This document shows positions 32,048-44,305 of a DNA stretch of 64,000 nt, one piece after another (position 1 is the first letter of the stretch; each line of letters begins with the position of its first letter). The stretch comes from Hydrangea macrophylla (lineage: Eukaryota; Streptophyta; Magnoliopsida; Cornales; Hydrangeaceae). Where the stretch lies: positions 31,740,001 to 31,804,000 of the forward strand of contig CM066988.1 of the NCBI GenBank assembly GCA_033977485.1, given 5' to 3'. A program made the position numbers and the translations under genes. The notes under the pieces are model-generated. The model made no database searches, was not told where the DNA came from, and saw nothing but the letters and a program-made list of their open reading frames with translations.

Positions 32048-32681
32048 TAATATGAACCACGCCAATAATGTGATGAAACCCGTAACACGATTAATGCCTC
32101 GGACCGTTCTACTATCAGATTCGAATGAAAACTGCAACCCAACACCTATAACTGATGCGAACCTTGGTATAAAGGATGTAGACGCCACAATCAAGGATGG
32201 AAAACTCAATTGATAAGTCCAGGTATGAACGCCACAGAGTAAATCTGATAACTTCGAATAGTTCTTCAATGAACCAAAGAGAAAACTCTCAAAATATTAT
32301 TAATGATCAAAAGTGAATATTACAAACCCTAAAACTGTTTAAAAAGCCGAGGCTTACGGTTGGGCCCTATAAGCCTACGAAATATTATGGCCCAATATAA
32401 TTCACCCCAAAACTAAAATAAAAACAAACTAACAAATATGAAAAGTTCCTAAGTTGGCATGCAAGCCTATAATTTATTCTAGAGCTTGAATCATGGACAC
32501 CCAGCCTTGTGGATCACTAGTATCCTCCTCTGGGCAACAAAGATTAGTCTCAACCCAAATTTGTTGAACCAGCCCATTGAGATTGTACTTGAACCGTTTT
32601 GCTCGCGCCCTTGTAACTGGACCAATTGGCATATGGTTCGGGTTCGTATTCTACCTTGTGCTAGTCGCCATGTTCTCATCA
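32048..32681 (-). repeat. 3' LTR of the gypsy element, containing the pol 3' end
   Basis: On the minus strand starts TGATGAGAACATGG and ends TTCATATTA (terminal CA mutated). Its first 190 bp encode the C terminus of pol (NHMPIGPVTRARAKRFKYNL ... SDPQGWVSMIQALE stop), with TGG changed to TAG near 32651. Confidence 0.92.
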
Positions 32682-35600
32682 TTCCCCACCTCTTGAAAAG
32701 CATTTGTCCTCAAATCATCATCTACATCAAAAGGAGATAAATCAAAAACATTAAAAGTAGTACTAACATTATACTCACCAGGAAACTCTAGCTTGTAGAC
32801 ATTATCATTGATGCGCTCAGGAACTTGAAAAGGACCATCGCCTCGGGGAAGCAATTTAGAACGCCTTTGTGCAGGAAATCTTTCTTTTCGCATGTGTACC
32901 CAAACCCAATCTCCGGGTTCAAAGATGATATTGTGTCGCCCTTTGTTAGCTCACATTTCATATTGCTCCGTTCTTCACTCAATATTGAGCCTTGCTTTCT
33001 CATGAATCTGCTTAACTATTTGCTTTCTTTTTGCCATCTAAATTAACACGCTCAGTAACAGGTAAAGGAGATAAATCCAAAGGAGTTAAAGGATTAAAAC
33101 CATACACAATTTCAAAGGGTAAAAATTTAGTAGCAGAATGGATAGTACGATTATAAGAAAACTCAACATGTGGTAAACATTCTTCCCATGTTTTGATGTT
33201 CTTTTTAATAATGGTCCTTAACAAAGTAGATAAAGTCCTATTTACTACTTCGGTTTGACCATCAGTTTGTGGATGACAAGTAGTAGAAAATAATAACTTA
33301 GTCCCCAACTTACACCACAAGGTCTTCCAAAAGTAACTCAAACCTTAACATCTCTATCCGAAACAATGGTTCTAGGCATACCATGTAATCTTAAATCTCC
33401 TTAAAGAACAAATCAGCAACATGTGAAGCATCATTAGTTTTGAGACATGGAATAAAATGTGCCATCTTGGAAAATCTATCCACAACCACAAAAATTAAGT
33501 CTCGACCATGTTTAGTCCTAGGTAAACCTAACACAAAATCCATTGAAATATCAATCCATGGTTCACTAGGAATTGGAAGAGGTGTGTATAAGCCATGGGG
33601 TTGTACTCTAGATTTCGCTCGCCTAGATGTGACACATCTCCACAAATCCTCTCAACATCTTGTTTCATGCGTGGCCAATATAAGTGTTCTTGCAAAACGG
33701 CTAATGTTTTAACTACCCCAAAATGTCCCATAACCCTCCCCCATGTGACTCTCTCACAAGCAACTCTCTTACAGAACAATTTGGAATGCATAATTTATTT
33801 TCTCGAAATAAAAACCCCTCATGCCTATAGAATTTATTATGGGCAATTTTTTCACAAGATTCAAATTCTTCACTAAAATCTAGGTTTAAAGGATACAATT
33901 CTTTAATATGCTCAAAACCAAGAATCTTAGCATCAAGAGTGGAGATTAGAATGTACCTTCGAGAAAGTGCATCGGCAACGATGTTTTCCTTACCTTGTTT
34001 ATATCAAATGACGTATGGAAACGTCTCAATGAATTCAACCCATCGTGCATGTCTCTTGTTCAACTTGTGTTGGACTTTAAGGTGCTTTAAAGACTCATGA
34101 TCGGTGTGAATCACGAACTCTTTTGGCCACAAGTAATGATGCCATATATCCAAAGCTCGAACCAATACGTGCATCTCTTTATCATAAGTGGGATAGTTTA
34201 AGGCAACCCCACTTAACTTCTCACTAAAATATGCAATTAGTCTTCCTTCTTGCATAAGCACGGCGCCAATACCTAATCCTGAAGCATCACATTCAATTTC
34301 AAAAGTTTTTGTAAAGTTAGGTAAAGCAAGTAAAGGTGCATGAGTTAATTTCTCCTTGAGTAATTAAAAGGCCTTCTCTTGCTCTTCCCCCCATTTGAAC
34401 CCAACATTTTTCTTGATGACTTCGGTTATTGGTGCAGCTATACTACTGAAGTCTTTCACGAACCTTCTGTAAAAACTAGCAAGTCCATGAAAACTTCGCA
34501 CGTTACTTACACTAGATGGGCTTGGCCATTCTTGGATAACACGAATCTTTTCTTCATCAACCTGTATTCTTTGTGCACACACAACAAAACCAAGAAACAT
34601 AAGCTTATTGGTGTAAAAAGTGCACTTCTTTAGGTTAGCAAACAACTCTTCCTTTCTAAGTACATCTAACGCAAGTTTTAAATGCTTTAAATGCTCTTCC
34701 AAGTTTTTGCTATAAATAAGGATATCATCAAAATAAACAACTACAAATTTTCCAATGAAAGCACGCAAAACATGGTTCATCAATCTCATAAAAGTACTAG
34801 GAGCATTAGTTAATCCAAAAGGCATAACTAACGATTCACACAAACCATATTTGGTTTTAAATGCAGTTTTCCATTCATCGCCTTCCTTCATTCTAATTTG
34901 ATGATACCCACTTTTCAAATCAATCTTAGAAAATATACAAGAACCATGCAACTCATCTAACATATCATCTAAGCGAGGAATAGGGAGTCGATACTTTACC
35001 GTTATGTTGTTGATGGGTCGGCAATCAACGCACATTCTCCACATCCCTTCTTAGGAACCAAAATCACTAGAACGGCGCATGGAATCATACTTTCTCTTAT
35101 GTACCCCTTTTCCATCAACTCACCGACCTGCTTTTGTAGCTCCTTTGTCTTCTCGGGATTGCTTCTATAGGCTAGTTAGTTTGGAATGGTAGCACCGGGC
35201 ATGAAATCAATTTGATGTTCAATTCCTCGAATGGGGGGTAAACTATGTAGAATCTCCTTAGGAAAGACATCACCAAATTTCTTCAAAAGAGAAACAACAG
35301 AACTAGGCAAAGATAAGTCAATTTGTTTAGTGTTTGAAATTACCTCTTTGTACAAAAGTATAATGATAGGCTGATTTGAAAACAAAGCTCGTTTGATCTC
35401 ACTCGCTTTTGCATAAAAATTCTTTTGGGTTCCCTCTAATTTTCCCTCAATGGCTGCATTTTTCTTTTCTTTTTCTCTCTCAATTTTCTCACTCTTTTTC
35501 TTTTGTTCACTCTCTTTCTTTTGATCACTCTCCTTTTGCAACCTCACTTGATCTTCATGAACTTGCTTTGGTGTCAAAGGCACTAAGGTGATTGTCCTTT

Positions 35601-36237
35601 GATTAAGCACGAATGAGTATTTATTTGTGAAACCATCATGCTTAACACGTCGATCAAATTGCCATGGCCTCCCTAACAACAAGTGTCCAGCTTGCATCGG
35701 AACCACATCACTCAAAACTTCATCTTCATATTTCCCAATACGAAAAGAAACTAATACCTATTTAGTCACCCTTACTTCTCCACTATCATTGAGCCATTGC
35801 AATTTATAAGGTCGTGGATGCTTGATTGTTGGCAGCCCTAATTTCTCAACCAGAGTTGTAGTAGCAACGTTAGTACAACTCCCCCCGTCGATGATCACAC
35901 TACACACCTTATCTTTGACATGACATCTCGTATGAAAAATGTTCTCCCGTTGTGCCTCATCATCTTCTTTAACTTGCATATTTAGAGCTCTCCTTGCCAC
36001 TAACAAATCCCCTTGGACAGCATACTCTTCATCATCTGCATCCTCCAACGGTGGCACAGATTCGTTGTCATCTTCATCTTTGATTTCAATCTCACCATTA
36101 TCTCATAACACCATAACTCTCTTGTTCGGACATTGGCTAGCTATGTGTCCCCTACGTTGGCACTTAAAACACTTAATATCACGGTTTTGAGAAGTAGATG
36201 AATAGGATTTACCTTGATTTCCATGGCTGGCCACCTC
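32491..36237 (-). pseudogene. Gypsy protease-RT-RNase H-integrase pseudogene
   Basis: Zinc knuckle, then protease region (VIIDGGSCTNVATTTLVEKL), a Lys/Glu-rich linker, then reverse transcriptase with an open piece at 35044-34364 ([46 protein letters not shown]). RNase H follows ([31 protein letters not shown]), the integrase zinc region, the core [41 protein letters not shown], and the C-terminal PRGDGPFQVPERINDN. Stops and frameshifts occur throughout, for example near 36110, 35757, 35175, 34363, 34003, 33390 and 32651. The frame runs into the 3' LTR and ends at 32491. Confidence 0.9.
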
Positions 36238-37227
36238 TTATTTTTGCTCAGTTTTTGGCTTCACCAAAGGCTGCTTCTCATCTCTTTTCCAATTATTTGG
36301 TTTCCAAGGGGATGTATTGGAATTTTGGCTTGGACGTGTGCTGCTGCCCCTCCTCTTGAGTTGATTCTCAATTTTAATAGCCATGTATACCATATCCTCT
36401 AATTCAACATAGTGGTGCAATTCCACTACATTGGCAATTTTCCGATTTAACCCAACTAAGAATCTAGCCATTGTAGCCTCTCGATCTTCCTCTACATTCG
36501 CTCGAATCATAGCAACTTCCATCTCCTTATAATATTCTTCTACACTCCTATTACCTTGCCTCAAACTTTGCAACCTGTTATACAACTCCCGATAGTAGTA
36601 GCTTGGAATGAACCGCTTCCTCATAACAATTTTCATCTCCTCCCATGTCTCTATTGGATGCTCCCTATTTCTCCTCCTATTTAGTACCAATTGATCCCAC
36701 CAAATAATAGCATAATCGGAAAATTCAATGGTAGCAAGTTTTACTTTCTTAATCTCTGAGTAATTGTGGCAATTGAATGCTAATTCCACCTTCTTCTCCC
36801 ATTCAAGATATGCTTCCGGATCAGTCTTTCCTTGAAATGAAGGAATCTTTATCTTAATACTACCCAAATTATTATCTTCCTGATTCCTAGCTTTTCTAAA
36901 TCTAACTTCTCTACCTCGACCACCATATCTCCTATGACTATCTATTGACTCCCGATTATTTTCTTCATCAAAGTCTTCCCCAAAATACTCCTCATCTTCA
37001 ACTCTTACTCCCCTTGGTTGAATTCTCTCCCTTCTTTGTACATTATGAACATTTTGTTGTTGCCTCTGTGGTGTACCCTCTTCAACTCTATCCAATCTCT
37101 CATGTATCGGTTCCAATTCTGCCCTTATCATCCGTCTCATCTCCCCCACTAAAGCTTGCATTTGTAGATTTGTAACAACCGGTTATTGAGCCTCTTCATC
37201 TGTGACTTTTTCCTAATTTTGAGCCAT
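36238..37227 (-). pseudogene. Gypsy gag (retrotransposon gag), two early stops
   Basis: The original start is probably ATG at 37227 (MAQN, then stops after residues 4 and 14). From 37161 the frame is open for 307 codons: MQALVGEMRRMIRAELEPI, an acidic region, IKIPSFQGKTDPEAYLEWEK, WWDQLVLNRRRN and YYYRELYNRLQSLRQGNRSV. It ends in a stop just before the zinc knuckle CFKCQRRGHIASQC, which lies in the same frame at about 36140-36185. Confidence 0.88.
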
Positions 37228-38011
37228 AATCCCTGTAAGAACAGATTAGAAATAAAAATAGATACTCACTACACTCTCTCACGTGTTTCACTCAAGAAAA
37301 TGATTCACTCATGTTTACACTCAAAATCAAATCGGCTTTTACCCTCTTATGTGCTCACTACTCTTGCTTTTTTCCACTAGTAGTAATTCACACTCAGTTC
37401 TTATGAAACTGATCAAACAATGTCTAGAATTTCTTAGTAACAATCCAAACCTAAACTAGACCAATCAAATTTGGAAGTTGAAAGCACGACTAAAACGAAC
37501 GCGGATGACTAGGTTTCCAATAGTACAAATAAAATGGAATTTTTGAAATTTTTTTTCATACTATGGAGTAAGGTCAGATTCGGACTCCTTAGACCCCAAA
37601 TATTGTAAAACAAAAATAAAATTTGAAGCCGAGTTTTTTTTTTTTCCGCCTACCGATCTATTCTCTTCTTTTTTTTTTCCTTTTCTTTTTTTTTTGAATA
37701 GTCAGAGAGACTTCACAGTTCACGTATCTATTTCAGAAACCCTAATTCCTGAGAAGCAAAAGACCACAATAACAATGATCACGAGAATGAACAAACACGA
37801 AGTAACAAGAGAAAATCACAGATCAGATTCGCAAACCCTAAACACAAAAATTCTAGATCGTAATCGAACACCTTTTTTTTATACGGTTCAAAAACGAGAA
37901 CGAATAAGAAAATGAAAAAAAAACAAAAACAAAAACGAATAAGAACAGAACCAAAAGAAACGAATAAGAACAGAAATGAAAAAGATAGGATAAACCTGAG
38001 ACTAGAATTGT

Positions 38012-38023
38012 GCTTTGATACCA
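38012..38023 (-). other. Primer binding site, initiator-tRNA-Met type
   Basis: The minus strand reads TGGTATCAAAGC two bases inside the 5' LTR. Confidence 0.85.
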
Positions 38024-38025
38024 AC

Positions 38026-38657
38026 TGATATGAACCACGCCAACAATGTGACGAAACCCGTAACACGATTAATGCCTCGGAGCGTTCTACTGTCAGATTC
38101 GAATGAAAACCGCAACCCAACACCTATAATAGATGCGAACCTTGGTATAAAGGATGTAGACGCCACAATCAAGGATGGAAAACTCGATTGATAAATCTAG
38201 GTATGAATGCCACAGTAAATCTGATAACTTTGAATAGTTCTTCAAAGAACCAAATAGAAAACTCTCACAATATTATTAATGATCAAAACTGAATATTACA
38301 AACCCTAAAACCGTTTAAATAGCTGAGGCTTATGGTTGGGCCCTATAAGCCTACGAAATATTATGACCCAAAATAATTCACCCCAAAACTAAAATAAAAA
38401 CAAACTAACAAATATAAAAAGTTCCTAAGTTGGCATACAAGCCTATAATTTATTCTAGAGCTTGAATCATGGACACCCAGCCTTGTGGATCACTAGTATA
38501 CTCCTTTAGGCCACAAAGATTAGTCTCAACCCAAATTTGTTGAACCAGTCCATTGAGATTGTACTTGAACCATTTTGCTCGAGCCCTTGTAACTGGACCA
38601 ATTGGTACGTGGTTTGGGTCTACATTCCACCTTGTGCTAGCAGCCATGTTCTAATCA
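38026..38657 (-). repeat. 5' LTR of the gypsy element
   Basis: On the minus strand starts TGATTAGAACATGG and ends TTCATATCA. It carries the same 66-codon open segment as the 3' LTR (MAASTRWNVDPNHVP ... MIQALE, 38450-38647), here without a stop. Confidence 0.93.
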
Positions 38658-38995
38658 ACGATGGTGCTTAGGTAGGTGTGATGGATCAGTGATTCTTTAT
38701 GGTAGTGACAGTTTGGTAGAACAGGCGAACAATGCGAGGGTAGCTGATTAGGTATGGGTTTCGGAAAAAGAGCCATAGGGCTAGTTTTCTGGGCAATCAA
38801 GGTGTTGTGGCCCCACCTGGTGTCGACATCAGACACGAAGAAATCAGCATTGATGGCGGTCTCATAATTGAGACCTCGATTGGCATATTTGGGTGATAGG
38901 TCATTTGTATTAGGGTCGGTCTATTTTTCTTTTCCTTTAGATTTTTTCTATGGTGGTTGAGAACTAGACCCGGATTTAATGGTTCGTTTGTTCAT
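38658..38995 (-). pseudogene. Same retroelement ORF, 5' part
   Basis: ATG at 38995 starts MNKRTIKSGSSSQPP, then two stops, PNTNDLSPKYANRGL, DFFVSDVDTRWGHN and FPKPIPNQLPSHCSP, ending at STIVD where the gypsy element begins. The codons for IVD are present on both sides because of the acgat target duplication. Confidence 0.6.
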
Positions 38996-40415
38996 TGTTA
39001 ATAGTGTGTGTGGGTAAAAAGAGAAAAATAAAATGAAAATGTCCGCTTTAAAACGGTAGAGTAGCCCAGAAAAAGAAAAAGAAAAAGAAAGGGGAAGAGG
39101 GAAGGGTCACCTGCAAATAAAGAAATTCCGGTAAGGGATACAATCAATACATACTCAATTTTGTTAATAAATTGGGGTCCACGGGGGGAACACCCAGCAA
39201 CTGTGAGAAGGGACTGCCCCTTCCCACCTATCGTCTCGACAAGGGAACACACTTTGCGACAAGTCACAGGGTACTTGCCGCATGTTCAGAAACAATGTAA
39301 ATATATATAAGTATCTCATTTGCTGGAACTTAAGTTAAGGTGATAACTTGAGGTTTGCAATTCAGTTTTGAGTAGTGTTGAGTATGTCATGGTCTTATGT
39401 CAAACAGGTTAATTTGTAATTCGTGAGAACATTAAGTCAATGTTAAATCATTAAGGGTGTGTTTGATAGTTTACCACAACAAACACATTATTAACAATGT
39501 GAATTGACAATCTTCTATTGAAAATAAACATTGAATGTATTTCATTCTAGTTCTCAATGACGTTGTTCAGTGCTACACATATGAATCCCTAACGAAATCC
39601 CTCTAGCACTTAATTTTTAGTACTTGATTGTTTCAATTTTATCACACACACCCGAATTGATTTGAAACTGGACAGGCAAGTTTGAGATGTCAATGTGCTT
39701 AATTTCAAAATTTGACTTAACTTCAAAATAAATCCATGTAATCTAAAAATTGAGGAAGAACATTGATTTAGGAATTAAACAAGCCCATTCGAGCATATGT
39801 CTGATTATTGCTATGTATAGATATCTATATATATATATATGACTATCACTCTCAATAGGAAAGAAAATCGAGGACATGTATGTGTGAGTGTGTATATGTG
39901 TGTGTATAATTATACCAGGAGTTAGGGTTTGAAAGTGTTTGTAAGCATATGGGTGCACATGATCATAGCCCTAAATTTAGAAATATGCAATCATAAATTG
40001 AAATTGAAATTGAACAATTAAAATCGACTACCCTAACAATTGAACAACTACATACGCGCAATTATTTATGGGCGCTGAATGTTTATATAAGGACCACCGA
40101 GATAAAATGCAATCCTAAATAGGGGAGTTGATTTACCCTAAATAGGGTTAGGGTTTGAGAATTTTCTTATCAGTATGTGTATGTGTGGATGGCTATATAA
40201 ATATCTTGATAATCGGTGGGTTTATATGTAGGTTTGGTGTTCAAATAGGGGTTGGGGTTCTTGAGTTAGAGACTCTGTGTGAGTGAGTGTATACAAATAT
40301 ATATATATATATATATATCAAAATAGAACTTGACTTGATCTCTTTTTTGAACTATATATGTATTTATCTGTCCATATACATATATATGTATATATATATA
40401 TATGTATATACCTAG

Positions 40416-40418
<3 letters not shown>
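38996..40418. other. AT-rich sequence without genes
   Basis: Upstream of the old ORF the minus strand has a long pyrimidine tract (39000-39100). The rest is AT-rich with TA runs near 39825 and 40305-40405. No coding sequence recognised. Confidence 0.5.

Positions 40419-40496
<78 letters not shown>
40419..40496. repeat. (GA)39 microsatellite
   Basis: Uninterrupted GA dinucleotides, 38 bp left of the Athila insertion site. Confidence 0.95.
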
Positions 40497-40499
<3 letters not shown>

Positions 40500-40534
40500 C
40501 AGAGAAGGGGGATTTGGCCACGATTAGAGGCAGT

Positions 40535-42180
40535 TGACACGTGAAAAATCTTGTGTGCGCTTGTGTGCTATACCCAAGTGTAGGTAGACGTGCAAGTAGT
40601 AACTGGTAAGACCAGGTCGATCCCACAGGGAAGGATGAGAATCAACTAACTTAGATTAAACTCTAAAAGAAAAGAAAATTCAATATTTAAAGAGAAGTGT
40701 AGAACACGAAGTTCTACAAGTAATAACTACTAAACTTAAAAACAACTAAATTAAATTAACTAATGATTAACTATTTAACTAAAGCAAGATTTAAAAATGG
40801 TTTTACTTAATAAAAGAAAGTGTTGGGATTACGCGAATCCACTATGACTCCACCATCTACCATGCAAAGGCAATTAAGCTCAACGGAGGGCAACTTCTAC
40901 AATATCCCGTACTTCTCTAAGGATGTAGAATCAATAGTCCTTTCATGACCGGGACTATATCATCACAATTAAGTGTGAAATACACAAAGGTGGTTTAATC
41001 CAATAGTTAAGACTCTCACCTACAATGGTGTTAGCATTGAGGGTGGTTTGCAAAATATATTGAAAGAAAATGCCTTAAGGCTTAACGTTTAAAGACTGTT
41101 TTGACAAACTGAGCATATGGGGACAGTTTGATAACGAATCAGTAAAGCAGAAAGTCTTGGAATACTGTATTAGATGTCCTCAAGAATCAGAGACCTCGAT
41201 CGATCGACGCGCATTCGATCGATCGAACTTCGTCATCTCTCGATCGCTCGAAATATCTTCGATCGCTCGACTATGTCTCTGGTCCGATCGATCGAACTAC
41301 ATTCGATCGATCGAACACAGGAAAAACTATAGTGCATGGCAGAGGTCTGAAATCACGATTTCATCGCGATTTCCCAACCCCGGACTACTCAAACATGGTC
41401 TGGGGAGTCTCAGATTGATTTTTAACGTGAAAAGTCATTAAGGTAACGTTTGGTTTTGAGATTTTCATTAAAACGATAAAAAAAACTTTAGATTTAAACG
41501 TATATAGCATAAACAAACAGTAAGATTAAACGCTAACTACCATTAACTAAGTGCAATATGTAAGTAAAATGATAACTACTTAACCTGAAATGAAGAACTC
41601 GTATTAAATCACAAGGAAAATCCCAACTAGTAATGTCAAAGCTTGGTTAATAACCTACAAAACAAGAACAACTCTCCTCTCTCTATGAAAACTGAAGAAA
41701 AATAAGTGGGGCGTCCCTTTGGGACGTAAACAAAATGAATTTATATAGCTTCGACCTAATGCTAGGGTTAAAACCCGTTTTTGCTGCGTGCACGTATATT
41801 CTGATAAAAGGCATGTTCGATCGATCGAAAAACTCTCGATCGATTGAACTTCTAGAAACTTAGATCGCTTGAACTCCATTCGATCGATCGAAACGTCGAT
41901 CGCTCGAAACCTTATCGATCGCTCGAACCTTGTATTTCAGCATTGAGTTATCTTCATCAGGGCCAAGCACTTCCTTTTATCAACATTCTTCAATCTTATA
42001 TACAGCAGCAATAATCTGCACAAATAATCACTAAAACAATACCACTTATCATAGTTTAATCAATTTGTGCAAAAACTGGTATTGTAATTCAAACTGCAGA
42101 TAAACAGGGGAATTGTAGACTTTTCTAGTGTATTTTTCTCTTTTAACGCGGTTATATTCTACAAATACACCCGCTTGTCA
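40535..42180 (-). repeat. Athila 3' LTR
   Basis: Starts TGACACGTG and ends CCGCTTGTCA on the plus strand. Contains two clusters of the CGATCGATCGAA-type motif (41205-41330 and 41815-41935). The minus strand has a polypurine-like GTTGGGGGTTG just before it (42181-42192). Confidence 0.96.
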
Positions 42181-42192
42181 CAACCCCCAACT

Positions 42193-44305
42193 AGCGAGTT
42201 GCTAGTCCCTAGCAATAAAGCGAAACTAAAACAAGCTAACTACTATTACAACGACTAGAAGAAACAAAAATAAACTAATGCAAACTAATCTAATTTAGAA
42301 AGAGACACTACCTAACTCACTTTCGCAGGAATCGCGGTTGCATTTAGCAATTGCAACAAGCCGTTAAACCCCTAGGTTCCCCTAGTGGACGAGTGTTGTC
42401 TCGTGAGGGTTTGCAGTGAATCGACCCACAAAATTCTAGATGTTTAAGCTCAAAAAGATATAGAAAAACTTATAAACATTCTTTCCCATTCGACTATCAA
42501 TTTAGCTCCACATAACATATCAACCTCATACAAACCATGAAGAAATCCACATGTTCCTCATGTGACCAAGACAAATATACATATGCATTACATTCATGTA
42601 TCCGTGTGTGTGTGAAGTCAACAACTATGCATCCAACTTTATTAAGAATTGTTTAGACTATCATGCTCTTGGAATTTGTAGTTTCAACTCGATTCTCACA
42701 TGGGTATGCACTCAAAAATGAACATCTCACAGAAACTTGTTTAGACATGATCGCTCATGGTGTGAAACTTTAATAAGAGTGATGTTCTGGCTACTAGTGT
42801 TTCACACCGAACTCAATAAAGGACGAACATTTAGAGTAATATAGTCTCATGAAAGGAATACTACTTACTAGAGGAGCGAAATACCGTGAATACTCAAAGT
42901 ACACGTTCATGTTCAAACCAAGTTGTTAAAAATCATTAAGACTTTGACTTGTCGGCTTTTATTCAGTGGAGTGAAGATAAGAGGGGCGAGAATTGCACAT
43001 CCTTAGCTTGTGATAATGACTAGTTTATTTCTTCTTTATTCCAACCATCCTCTCTTCTCATATACTTTTATTTCTTTTTACTCCTCCTTCCTTCCTTTTC
43101 TCTTTTTTTTTTTTATATATATTCAACATCTCCTTGCAAAAAAATCTTTTTATAACATCCTTCCCACACTACTCCCTTCTTGTCACATACTTCAATAATT
43201 TTTATCACATTAAATGTGCAATTGAGTTTATAGAGGTTAAAGTATCAAATGAAGGGTTTTGGGCTTTCATATTGGCAATATTTAATCAGTGTGGGGTTAA
43301 GACATTCTTGGATGTTGATACAGGTATATGAAAAAGGTAAGGAATGAAAAACGATGGCTTAAATCATTTTTCTTAACTTCTTAGTTTTAGCACTTCAGTG
43401 TTCATTGAGTTTTAATTGGTAAATCCTGAACGTTCTCCTCTAATAAACAGCCTAAATGAAGAATTTTGAGACTATTCAACGAATTTCAAGAATATTCAAG
43501 AGAAACAATTCGAATTAATGTGGCAACTCCCTCAGAATTGAATATTGGGTTCAAAAACTCACTAAGGGTTGTTAGTTTCCACTATTTATTCCTTAAAGCA
43601 TAACAGTCGTATTAACTCTTATTTAAATTTTCAGCATAGCTATTAACGCGTGCAAATGGGTGTTGGATACTAGAATGTTCAACATATGCATTTGTCTTAG
43701 TGACACTAGAAAAACGCGTGAGTGTAATTCATAAAAGGATGAGATTAACATGAATGTATCATCGCTTGATAGCGGTTAAGTAAGAGAGAATATTTAAAAG
43801 TATTCCACTGATAAAGTTCATAATAACATGATCGTTCAATGTGCAATAAAGTAAATCAGATTGCTAATAACGTAAACGTGCTCAGGTGATAATCTATTTA
43901 CATCCCACCCCCAACTGAAAATCGCGATGACCTCAGAAGTTGATTTTCAACAATAAATAAAAAGATATCACCTGCTAAAGCAACGCAACGACTGCGAGCG
44001 TAACAATCTGTAAAGACATATTCAATCTCCAAGCAACCAAGATCAAACGAAAAATATACAATGGTACAATAAGCGTATGATCTATAAATGAAAACAAAAC
44101 AATCACTGTAAAAGTAAAGTAATGGAAATAACATAGCAGTGATAATAGAGGTCGTACAATCTCAAAAACATCCAACAGTCGAAACATAACCACCGTCAGT
44201 CCCACATAATCCAAAAAACAACATGTACATAATGAGAGCAGAGAGATAGAAAAAATATAGAAAGAAAATACATCAAAACTCTCCAAACACTCGCACAGTC
44301 ACAAC
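42193..44305 (-). other. Athila 3' untranslated region
   Basis: 2.1 kb, AT-rich, no convincing reading frame. Contains another CCCCCAACTG polypurine-complement-like motif near 43906. Confidence 0.6.

Larger units (their letters stand above)
32048..38657 (-). mobile_element. Full-length Ty3/gypsy chromovirus-like element, decayed
   Basis: LTRs 32048-32681 and 38026-38657, perfect target duplication acgat (32043-32047 and 38658-38662), primer site 38012-38023, polypurine tract at 32682-32694 (minus AAGAGGTGGGGAA). Minus-strand order is gag, protease, reverse transcriptase, RNase H, integrase. The LTRs show scattered substitutions, so the insertion is of moderate age. The C-terminal pol sequence (GDGPFQV, then VPERINDNVYKLEFPGEYNV and DDDLRTNAFQE) resembles CRM-type chromoviruses as I remember them. 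Confidence 0.95.

Noticed and set aside
41205..41330. Repeat-spacer pattern resembling a CRISPR array
   Set aside because: The genome is a plant; the repeats are only about 12 bp, in two variants, with very short irregular spacers, and they recur inside LTRs. No cas genes.
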